From the NCBI GenBank assembly GCA_016212295.1, contig JACRGO010000073.1, forward strand, positions 1 to 57,760: a DNA stretch of 57,760 bases, given 5' to 3'. Below are positions 26,589 through 33,615 of this stretch, piece after piece (position 1 is the stretch's first letter; each line of letters begins with the position of its first letter). Source of the stretch: Nitrospinota bacterium (lineage in GTDB: Bacteria > Nitrospinota > Nitrospinia > JACRGO01). The notes beneath the pieces are model-generated. The model searched no databases and was not told where the DNA came from. It was given only the letters and a program-made list of their open reading frames with translations. A program made the translations under genes and the position numbers.

Positions 26589-26897
26589 ATGATAACAGCA
26601 ATAACAGCGGAAAAAGTTTATAGGGAAATCCTGGAAATGCCGGTAAAGGAAAGGGAGAAACTTTTTATAGTTATAGCAAGGCATGGCTTTGAAAAAGACG
26701 TATACACGCATGATGAGGTGTTTGACGATGTAAGGCGGTCGCCTTTTACAATAAAAGAGGCGGCGGAATATCTTGAGGTAGCGGAGATAACTGTCAGAAG
26801 GTGGACAACACAAGGAGTTTTAAAATCCAAAAGAATCGGCAAAAATATAGTATTTCACGCGGATGAACTTAAATCCTTCAAAAGCAGGAAAATATGA
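26589..26897 (+). CDS. Antitoxin with excisionase-type helix-turn-helix
   Basis: A 102-aa protein. Residues 1-40 form a helical region similar to the N-termini of small antitoxins (EILEMPVKEREKLFIVIARHGF). Residues 55-95 form a MerR/excisionase-like DNA-binding domain (FTIKEAAEYLEVAEITVRRW and GVLKSKRIGKNIVF). It probably neutralises the toxin upstream and represses the promoter at 26268. Compact spacing (6 bp) to the toxin supports a bicistron. Confidence 0.85.
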   Translation: MITAITAEKVYREILEMPVKEREKLFIVIARHGFEKDVYTHDEVFDDVRRSPFTIKEAAEYLEVAEITVRRWTTQGVLKSKRIGKNIVFHADELKSFKSRKI

Positions 26898-26981
26898 GCA
26901 ACACTGGCCGCTAGGTCATGGCGCGCCAGTTGCCGGGGAAGTTTGCCATTGGCTCCTCGTCACTGGCCACTGAATATATTG

Positions 26982-27608
26982 TTACTTCTTCGCCGGGGCG
27001 GGAGGAGGCGCGGGCTGCTTCTCCGCGCCTTCAATGAATTTGTAGGTGGTGGCGAAACACGATGTTTTAAGGGTAAAGGCGCCCTTTTGCCCTCTTTGGA
27101 CCTGGATATTGATATTCTCAACGTCCACAATTCTCGGCAAGCGCCGGACGCGGTCAAAAAAAGCCATGACCTCATGAAAATTGCCCTGGACTTCCACCCT
27201 TACCGGAACCCTGGCGTAGAAATCCAATACAACCTCTTGTTCCGGTTGAAAAAGCAGAAAGTCGAGGCCTGATTTTTTCCCTTCCTCGCTGATGGTTTTA
27301 AGGAAACTTGGTATTTCCTTTTCTCCAGGCAGTTCTTTTCTCGCTTCAAGCAGATTCTTTTCCAGGGCGCTTATCTTTTCCTTTAACTCAGGGAGTTTTT
27401 TCGCCAACTGCCTTGTTTTTTCCAGATTGGTTTCCACGGTTTTCAAGTCCGCCGAGAGGGACGATATCTGATTTACTCCCTCCATATAGAAAAAGTAGAA
27501 ATACGCGCCGAATATCAAGGCCAATACCCCCCCGACAGCGGCCCAACGCTGCCATTTAGGGAGGCTGTTTAATTGATCGTAAGGTATCTTGTCCAAAATC
27601 TGGTTCAT
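26982..27608 (-). CDS. pilO: Type IV pilus inner-membrane protein PilO
   Basis: A 208-aa bitopic protein. A short cytoplasmic N-terminus holds DQLNSLPKWQRWAAVGG, a membrane helix lies at about 23-43, a coiled coil at about 48-100, and a ferredoxin-like periplasmic domain at about 105-195 (LLFQPEQEV, GNFHEVMAFFDRVRRLPRIV). Its ATG overlaps the pilN TGA as ATGA. PilO pairs with PilN in the periplasm and binds PilP. Downstream the operon is interrupted by the inverted toxin-antitoxin pair. Confidence 0.93.
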   Translation of the reverse strand: MNQILDKIPYDQLNSLPKWQRWAAVGGVLALIFGAYFYFFYMEGVNQISSLSADLKTVETNLEKTRQLAKKLPELKEKISALEKNLLEARKELPGEKEIPSFLKTISEEGKKSGLDFLLFQPEQEVVLDFYARVPVRVEVQGNFHEVMAFFDRVRRLPRIVDVENINIQVQRGQKGAFTLKTSCFATTYKFIEGAEKQPAPPPAPAKK

Positions 27609-28378
27609 GGCTTTCCTGATTGCTTTTGCTCTTCCGCTTCCTGTCTTTCCCTGGACTTGTTGCGGGCCTCCACAAAGGGGTTCCGCGGCAGTTGTTTCAC
27701 TTCGTTGCTCAGCAGCCGGCCATATTTAATGGCGGCCTCCCGGGATAAGGATTCTTCAACTACGCCTCCCATGCCATAAATGCCTCCGGGGGTTTTACCC
27801 GATAGCGCGTCCCAATTTTTTTTGGAGTAACCTTCCTTTGAGGCAAGACAAGTTATCTTGAATTTCTTCACTTTCCTTTTTTCGATTTCTGTTTGCCTGA
27901 CATATTCAAGGACCACGTCAGGGAACATTTCCATATTCTGCAGCGACTCCATGAACGCCGAGATGGCGCTGTCCCTGAATGAGTAGCCCTCCATCACGAT
28001 ACCCGCCGGCTCCTCGGCCAACCGGTCCAGCCACATCTCGCCGGATGGAAGCCGCCGGTTGAGTATTTCATGGTAGAGCCTGGCCGGCTCTTTTTGGTTC
28101 TCCTTGAGTCCTGATATGGTCTTCACCATGGTCTCGAGCCTCTTTTGCATCTTCTCTGATTCCGCTACCTTGGACTCCACATATTTCAGGCTTTCAAGCT
28201 CCTTTTTGATCGCGGCTATCTGGTCCGTCAAGCCCGCGATTTTTTTTCCCTGCATGGAGGAGATGAACCCTGTCAGCCCCAGGGCCAGGACCACCAGCAG
28301 GATGGCCGCGCCGATCTCCATTTGCATATTGGCGCGGACCCTTTCCTTCCTGTAATCCAATAAGTTTATTTTAATCAT
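27605..28378 (-). CDS. pilN: Type IV pilus inner-membrane protein PilN
   Basis: A 257-aa protein. The N-terminal cytoplasmic motif INLLDYRKERV, which docks into PilM in this family, is followed by a membrane helix (about 22-43), a coiled coil and a PilO-like periplasmic domain (RLPSGEMWLDRLAEEPAGIVMEG type core). A C-terminal extension of about 70 residues, ending KSRERQEAEEQKQSG, is longer than in typical PilN. Its start lies inside the second unit of a 15-bp tandem duplication that also forms the end of pilM. Confidence 0.93.
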   Translation of the reverse strand: MIKINLLDYRKERVRANMQMEIGAAILLVVLALGLTGFISSMQGKKIAGLTDQIAAIKKELESLKYVESKVAESEKMQKRLETMVKTISGLKENQKEPARLYHEILNRRLPSGEMWLDRLAEEPAGIVMEGYSFRDSAISAFMESLQNMEMFPDVVLEYVRQTEIEKRKVKKFKITCLASKEGYSKKNWDALSGKTPGGIYGMGGVVEESLSREAAIKYGRLLSNEVKQLPRNPFVEARNKSRERQEAEEQKQSGKP

Positions 28379-28404
28379 TGCTTGTCATTTCATTGCTTGT
28401 CATT
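28375..28404 (-). repeat. 15-bp tandem duplication at the pilM/pilN junction
   Basis: On the minus strand AATGACAAGCAATGA occurs twice in direct succession. The first unit encodes the last pilM residues NDKQ and its TGA; the second contains the pilN ATG. With one unit the genes would overlap as ATGA, like pilN/pilO. Confidence 0.9.
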
Positions 28405-29469
28405 GAACCTGCGGGAGGCCAGCCCGATGCTCACCGCCGCCATTGGACCGATGGTCTCCAGGTAATCGGAATCAAAATTCTTATAGTTGACCTTGATGTT
28501 TAAAAAGGGGTTCAGGATTTCGGTCTTTTTTTCCAGTTTTTCGGAAACCTGCCTGTCGAGGCCGGGCATTATGGCCGCCCCGCCGCTTAAAACAATGTTA
28601 TCCACCTCCCTGTTCCTGGCGGTGCTGAAAAATTCGAAGGACTTGAAAATCTCCTTGGTGATGTCGGCCAATGCGTTAATGACGATCGGGGCGACCTGGT
28701 TCTGGGTTATGCCTTCCACCTCTATCCCGAGTTTCAATTGTTCGGCGACCTCCGGGCCGACGTTCAGCTCTTTTTGAATGGCGCGGTTGAATGCGTCGGA
28801 CCCGATGGAAATGTCCCTGGTGAAGGCCGTGATTCCTCCTTCCACTATATTGATGTTCGTGGAGGAGGCCCCGATGTTCACGAGGGCGGTAACGGTCCTG
28901 GGATCGAATTCGCCGTTCAATTCAAAGCAATTTTCTATGGCGAAGACGTCCAGGTCGACCACTACGGGATATAAACCCGCGGATTTCAATACCTGGAGCC
29001 GCGATTCGATAACGTCTTTTTTTATGGCCGCCAGGATCACGTCCATTTGCCGCTCCCCCTCGCCTTGTGGGCCTTCCTCCGCCGAGTCAGCGCGCAGGAT
29101 AAAGGAGTCAACGTTGACCTCTTCTATGTCGTAAGGAATGTACTGTTCCGCTTCCGCCTTGATGGATTCAGCCAATTTTTCCTCGGCCATGACCGGGACG
29201 CTAATCTTCTTTATTATGACCGACTCGCCGGAAACCGAGGTAACCGCGTATTTGGTCTTGATTTTTTCACAAAGAAGCAATCGTTTGAGGGCGTCCGCGA
29301 CCCCCTCCACGTTTTCCACTACTCCGTCAACTATGAATTCCGGATTGATGGGCATAACGCCGAAGTTCATCAGCTCAAAGGAATTTTTTTTCTTTTTCAA
29401 TTGGGCCAGTTTTATGGAATGCGACCCAATATCAATCCCTATCACTTGTGTGTTCTTTGATAGAAACAT
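28390..29469 (-). CDS. pilM: Type IV pilus ATPase-fold protein PilM
   Basis: A 359-aa cytoplasmic actin/FtsA-fold protein with GIDIGSHSIKLAQLKK at the N-terminus (phosphate 1 loop), a central LVNIGASSTNINIVEGG (phosphate 2) and VLSGGAAIMPGLD (adenosine loop) near residue 300. It binds the PilN N-terminal tail and forms the cytoplasmic ring of the alignment complex. It is the first gene of the pil set here, with an AT-rich 400-bp region upstream. Confidence 0.95.
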   Translation of the reverse strand: MFLSKNTQVIGIDIGSHSIKLAQLKKKKNSFELMNFGVMPINPEFIVDGVVENVEGVADALKRLLLCEKIKTKYAVTSVSGESVIIKKISVPVMAEEKLAESIKAEAEQYIPYDIEEVNVDSFILRADSAEEGPQGEGERQMDVILAAIKKDVIESRLQVLKSAGLYPVVVDLDVFAIENCFELNGEFDPRTVTALVNIGASSTNINIVEGGITAFTRDISIGSDAFNRAIQKELNVGPEVAEQLKLGIEVEGITQNQVAPIVINALADITKEIFKSFEFFSTARNREVDNIVLSGGAAIMPGLDRQVSEKLEKKTEILNPFLNIKVNYKNFDSDYLETIGPMAAVSIGLASRRFNDKQ

Positions 29470-29535
29470 CGTCTTTTAAAAAAAATCGTAACTATTCAGC
29501 GAAATGTTATATAACCACGATAGTCGCCGTTAAAT

Positions 29536-29666
29536 GCCTTTTTACATCCCCCTCAATCCCCCTTTGTTAAGGGGGAATGAATGGGTTGTGCCGTCCATCG
29601 TGGTATATTTCCCATACATCGCCTGATTCCCCCTTGTAAAAGGGGGCCAGGGGGATGTAAAAAGGC
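29536..29666. repeat. R4 repeat, copy 2, with 18-bp perfect ends, in the 29470-29869 gap
   Basis: GCCTTTTTACATCCCCCT at the left is the exact reverse complement of AGGGGGATGTAAAAAGGC at the right. Inside are a second CCCCCTTTGTTAAGGGGG hairpin and ATTCCCCCTTGTAAAAGGGG. The remainder of the 400-bp gap upstream of pilM is very AT-rich (29670-29869), and I see no gene in it; it may contain the pilM promoter. Confidence 0.8.
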
Positions 29667-29869
29667 CGAAGGCTCATTTAACTATAAAAATTCAGTTTTA
29701 AGAAAGACAAAAATAAAAACACACTGAATAGTTACAAAAAATCAACTGTTAACGGTTATAAAAAATAATCCCTGTTGTTGATAAATTTCCCTAAGTATAC
29801 CGGAAAATTATACCAATTATATATAAAAAATCAATAATTTTTTAATAATTTTAATAAATAAGCTACTAA

Positions 29870-30724
29870 TTAATCACCGTGTAGATCCTTAAAATCAAAG
29901 GAAGAGGCTATTCCGGCATACTCCAGCCCCTGCTCCACATGCCCCCTTTTACTGCTTCCACTGGAAAGTATCAGGCACTTTTCTCTGTACACCCGTACAG
30001 CCTCCTCCCTTTGCTCCAAGGTAAGTTTTCCCTCACTAAGCAATTTGGCCAGGGAGCGGACCCTGAACCGGTCCATCCCCCAGAATTTCCTGGAAAGCTG
30101 GTCCTCGTGTCCCCCACGCTTGATGGTTAGCTTTTCGTCTATATAATCCACCTCATAATCCTTGGCCACACGTAGCCACAGATCATAGTCCTCGCAGGCT
30201 GTAAGGGACTCATCAAACAGTCCCACCCTCTCAAACAATTCACGCCTTACAATAACCGAGGAGGGGCTTATCATGCAAAGTAAAAGGCATTTGGAAAAAA
30301 TCAGTCCACCGGACTTCTGGTGCTTTTTCATTGGATTCACGCGGACGCCCCTTCTAACCCATATCTCGTCCGTGTGTCCAAGAAAAATATCGGGAAGAGA
30401 TTCCATACGCTCCACTTGGCGTTGAATCTTCCTCTTGTCCCAAAGGTCGTCGGAGTCCAGGAAGGCGATATACCCGCCTTCTGTCTCCATGATTCCACGG
30501 TTCCTTGCAGCGGAAACCCCTCTCTGTTCCTGCCTGATCAACCGGTAGGAGCCTTTGAACGCGCCAAGGAATTCTTCCTGGTCCTCAGTGGAGCCGTCGT
30601 CTATGATCAAGACCTCCAGATTGGAATACGTCTGCTGAAGGACCGACTCAACCGCCTCTTTAAGAAAGGCGGCCCTGTTGTGCGTGGGGATTATAACGGA
30701 GACCTTTGGACTGGCGGAGGACAT
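29870..30724 (-). CDS. Family 2 glycosyltransferase
   Basis: A 284-aa GT-A fold enzyme. The N-terminal VSVIIPTHNRAAFLKEAVES and LEVLIIDDGSTED bind the nucleotide sugar. The DxD-type metal site is FLDSDDLWDKRK near residue 92. The acceptor half contains CEDYDLWLRVAKDY, a frequent ED motif in this family. It transfers a sugar from an NDP-sugar to a surface glycan or protein. It stands alone on the minus strand; no flippase or polymerase gene is adjacent, so the product glycan is unknown. Confidence 0.9.
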   Translation of the reverse strand: MSSASPKVSVIIPTHNRAAFLKEAVESVLQQTYSNLEVLIIDDGSTEDQEEFLGAFKGSYRLIRQEQRGVSAARNRGIMETEGGYIAFLDSDDLWDKRKIQRQVERMESLPDIFLGHTDEIWVRRGVRVNPMKKHQKSGGLIFSKCLLLCMISPSSVIVRRELFERVGLFDESLTACEDYDLWLRVAKDYEVDYIDEKLTIKRGGHEDQLSRKFWGMDRFRVRSLAKLLSEGKLTLEQREEAVRVYREKCLILSSGSSKRGHVEQGLEYAGIASSFDFKDLHGD

Positions 30725-30804
30725 GGGGCAATCTTATCAAAATTCGGCCGGAGAGAAAAGGTTGTTGGGAAAGCAAACTGCAATTATAAATTACGAATTA
30801 CGAA

Positions 30805-31099
30805 TTACGAATTGGCATATTGGTGTCCTTTTGTGGTTTTCTGAATAGATGCGATAATGCGACAGAGTTCTTCGGCATCGGCGTGGATGCTCTCGAATTC
30901 GGATTGAGTCAGGTAATTGGTATCCTTTAGGAGGCGGAGCCAGTAGGAAGTTTCACGGGCTTCTTTGTAGGCGATGGACATTTTTGAAACAAAGTCGGCG
31001 CGAGATTGTCCACCGATGGCCTCTTCAACGTTCGCACCGATGCTTGTTCCGCACCGCGAACGCATAGCTCTTGGCCTGAATAACATTATCAGCCTTCAC
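30805..31099 (-). pseudogene. Four-helix-bundle (rRNA intervening-sequence type) protein, internal deletion
   Basis: The ORF track protein contains the family core GTSIGANVEEAIGGQSRADF, KEARETSYWLRLL and CRIIASIQK but begins with a non-family N-terminus. Reading from a GTG at 31099, which has a perfect GGAGG seven bases upstream, gives KADNVIQAKSYAFAVR in another frame, which is the family N-terminus. It then jumps at GTGCGG into GGAACAAGC. About 25 residues that normally link these parts are missing and the frame shifts. This looks like a deletion between short CGG repeats. The flanks contain ATTACGAATTACGAATT words often found next to these genes. Confidence 0.7.
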
Positions 31100-31275
31100 C
31101 CCATTTCCTCCCAACTATTCGTAATTCGTAATTTTTAATTCCTAATTGCTTCCAGCACTTCCGGCATTCTCATTCTTCTCCAGTTGGTCCTGGCTTGGTG
31201 TTTGGTTTGGTATTATAATATCACCAAACGTATTGATACACGGAAAATTTATTTTGGTCGCGGCCCTATCTCGCT

Positions 31276-32064
31276 ATGAAAAACAAAAAAACTCTTGAGG
31301 ATTTGATAGCCCTGGCGGCCAGGCTGCGCGGGGACAAGGGGTGCCAGTGGGACAAGGAGCAGACCAGGGAATCCATCAAGCCATATCTTGTCGAGGAGAC
31401 GTACGAGGTCCTGGAGGCCATTGACCACAAGGACCCTGAGAAGATAAAAGAAGAACTGGGCGACCTCCTCTTTCAGATCATTTTCCACGCCAGGATATCG
31501 GAAGAACGAGGGGAGTTTGGAATTTACGACGTCATCGGCGGCATCTGCTCCAAGCTGGTGCGTAGGCACCCGCACGTATTTGAGGACGCCAAGGTCAAGG
31601 GCACAAAGGATATCCTTCGCCAATGGGAGGAAATCAAGCGCTCCGAGAGGGAAGACAAACATAAAAATAAGGCCCTGCATGGGGTCCCTCCCCATCTCCC
31701 TGGACTGGTCCGCGCCCAAAGGCTGCAGGAAAAAGCGGCCAGGGCCGGGTTTAACTGGGATGACGCCAACGAAATCCTCGCTAAAATCCAGGAGGAAATG
31801 GAGGAACTCCTGAAGGCGCTGAATCAGGGAGACCCCGCCGCCATCCAGAACGAAATAGGCGACCTCCTGTTCGCGGTTGTAAACTTTTCCAGGTTCATGG
31901 GGGTCCACGCGGAGGAGGCCCTTAAGACAACCATAAAGCGCTTCATATCCAGGTTCGAGTACATGGAAGAGAAGATTATAAGCGGCGGAAGGGAACTCAA
32001 GAACGTCTCCCTGAAGGAGATGGACCGCTATTGGGACGAGGCCAAGGAGATAGAACGTGGATAG
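31276..32064 (+). CDS. mazG: Nucleoside triphosphate pyrophosphohydrolase MazG
   Basis: A 262-aa two-domain MazG that hydrolyses (d)NTPs to NMP and pyrophosphate. The first domain has CQWDKEQTRESIKPYLVEET and EELGDLLFQIIFHA (EExxE...ExxD metal-binding pattern), the second has EMEELLKALNQGD and NEIGDLLFAVVNFSR. Length and duplicated fold match E. coli MazG. It acts as a house-cleaning enzyme and can modulate alarmone pools. It stands alone on the plus strand; the long minus-strand ORF across it is a shadow. Confidence 0.93.
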   Translation: MKNKKTLEDLIALAARLRGDKGCQWDKEQTRESIKPYLVEETYEVLEAIDHKDPEKIKEELGDLLFQIIFHARISEERGEFGIYDVIGGICSKLVRRHPHVFEDAKVKGTKDILRQWEEIKRSEREDKHKNKALHGVPPHLPGLVRAQRLQEKAARAGFNWDDANEILAKIQEEMEELLKALNQGDPAAIQNEIGDLLFAVVNFSRFMGVHAEEALKTTIKRFISRFEYMEEKIISGGRELKNVSLKEMDRYWDEAKEIERG

Positions 32065-32117
32065 CGATGGCGGCGCGGAGCGGCTTGGCCGAGGCCAATT
32101 TGTTTTATGAAACTCTA

Positions 32118-32318
32118 GCCAAAAATATTTGAAATTTTCAAAAAAGGCGCAATGTTTTTTCACGGTTGGAGATACTTGCTCGCCTATTCCGAAAATTTAT
32201 CTCTTTTTGCCATAAAACGTTTCACTTTTTGCCGCCTTTTTGAAATTTCAAATATTTTTGGCTCATTGCCGAAATGAAATGTGCGCGATAAATTCTCAGA
32301 ATAGGCGAGTAAGTATCC
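32118..32318. repeat. Interleaved inverted repeats A-B-A'-B'
   Basis: Arm A (32118-32149, GCCAAAAATATTTGAAATTT...) is complementary to A' (32233-32262, ...AAATTTCAAATATTTTTGGC). Arm B (32170-32201, GAGATACTTGCTCGCCTATT...) is complementary to B' (32287-32318, ...AATAGGCGAGTAAGTATCC). Because B lies inside A-A' and B' lies outside, the two stems cross, giving a pseudoknot-type layout in RNA or a cruciform choice in DNA. It directly abuts an R1 copy. Confidence 0.8.
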
Positions 32319-32460
32319 AAATCTCAATTGTCAAATAACAAATAAACCCCAATAACCAAAATTACAAATGACAAACAAGGGAATGGAATTGTTTTGGACA
32401 TTCGGTAATTGCAATTTGTAATTTATTTGTAATTTGCTATTTGTCATTTGGGATTTTTTT
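32318..32460. repeat. R1 repeat, copy 5
   Basis: CAAATCTCAATTGTCAAATA at the left, CAATAACCAAAATTACAAAT, then GAATGGAATTGTTTTGGACA, and ATTTGTCATTTGGGATTTTT at the right. It has the same orientation as copy 1. The uninterrupted GGAATGGAATTGTTTTGG is the intact site corresponding to the R2 insertion point in copy 3. A GC-rich GCTTGCGGCGAAGCCGCGC hairpin follows, as it does after copy 3. Confidence 0.8.
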
Positions 32461-32527
32461 TCACTTTTGCTTGCGGCGAAGCCGCGCAATGTCATCCGTG
32501 TTCCACTAAAAATAGAATCCCAACGCC

Positions 32528-33475
32528 ATGAAACCAGAACTTGGCTTCATCTATTCCGAAAAATACCTCCTGCACGAAACCGGCAACCACCCCGAAAATA
32601 AAGGCCGCCTGACCGCCATACTGGAAGCGGTGGAAAAGAGCGGCCTGAGCCCAAGACTGCTCCGGATCGACCCGGTCCCCGCCACGGAGGAACAGATCGC
32701 CCTGATCCACGGCAAGGACTATATCCGTTCAGTCGAACGGGCGTGGGATGAAGGGCATAGGCGGCTCGACCCTGACACTGTCATCTGCCGGGAATCCTTT
32801 TCCGTTGCCCTTCTCGCGGCGGGCGCGGCTATTGGCGCGGTTGACATGGTCCTGAATGGCGATATTAAAAGGGCCTTCTGCGCGGTGCGGCCTCCAGGGC
32901 ATCACGCTGAACGTGGCCGCGCCATGGGGTTCTGTCTATTCAACAACGCGGCCATTGGCGCTGAATACGCACTCAGGTCGCGCGGACTCAAAAAAGTCTT
33001 CATCCTGGATTGGGACATCCACCACGGAAACGGGACCCAAAATTCCTTCTACCACAGAGGCGACGTCTATTACGCCAGCATCCACCAATGGCCGAATTAT
33101 CCAGGCACCGGCCTAGCGGAAGAGACCGGGGAAGGCGAGGGCCTTGGAGCGAACCGCAACCTTCCAGTAAACCCTTTCCAAGGCGATGACGCCTATCTGG
33201 ATATTTTCAGGGAATCAGTCATACCGGAAATCCTACGGTTTTCCCCGGAGTTGGTGGTGATTTCCGCGGGATTCGACGCGCATCAATCAGATTTCCTTGC
33301 CTCCATGAACGTTTCCACTGAGGGTTTTGGGAGGATGACGGAGATGGTGGCGGAGGCTGCTGACAAGGTGTGCGGCGGGCGTATAGTATCAGTGCTGGAA
33401 GGGGGATACCATTTGAAGGCGCTTGGGGACTCCGTGGCCGTTCATCTGGAAAAGATGATGGGTAAGGAAAGGTGA
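32528..33475 (+). CDS. Histone-deacetylase-family amidohydrolase
   Basis: A 315-aa Zn-dependent arginase/deacetylase-fold enzyme. It shows RPPGHHAERGRAMGFCLFNN (tandem catalytic His and substrate loop), ILDWDIHHGNGTQ (Zn-binding Asp and His), SIHQWPNYPGTG and VISAGFDAHQSD (second Zn Asp), and ends with SVLEGGYHLKALGDS. The Tyr of the final GGY is the transition-state residue. Bacterial members act on acetyl-polyamines, acetoin-pathway acyl groups or acetyl-lysine; the substrate cannot be decided here. It converges on secA. Confidence 0.93.
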   Translation: MKPELGFIYSEKYLLHETGNHPENKGRLTAILEAVEKSGLSPRLLRIDPVPATEEQIALIHGKDYIRSVERAWDEGHRRLDPDTVICRESFSVALLAAGAAIGAVDMVLNGDIKRAFCAVRPPGHHAERGRAMGFCLFNNAAIGAEYALRSRGLKKVFILDWDIHHGNGTQNSFYHRGDVYYASIHQWPNYPGTGLAEETGEGEGLGANRNLPVNPFQGDDAYLDIFRESVIPEILRFSPELVVISAGFDAHQSDFLASMNVSTEGFGRMTEMVAEAADKVCGGRIVSVLEGGYHLKALGDSVAVHLEKMMGKER

Positions 33476-33615
33476 AAGGAAGGCGAAGGGCGAAGAGGCG
33501 GAAGACTGAAGGCGGAGGCCAGAGGACGGAAGGCAATTGTCGATTGTCAATTGTAAATGGTCAACTACTAACCCCTAACCGCTATCCGCTAACCCCTAAT
33601 CGCTATCCGCTGCTA

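Noticed and set aside
31249-32163. 304-aa minus-strand ORF across mazG
   Set aside because: It is the antisense shadow of a well-supported MazG; its composition mirrors the MazG codons and no domain is recognisable.
33476-33615. Tandem CTAACCCCTAACCGCTATCC-like sequence between the deacetylase-like gene and secA
   Set aside because: It is a short degenerate repeat of a type common in such genomes; too short and irregular to call an element or a gene.
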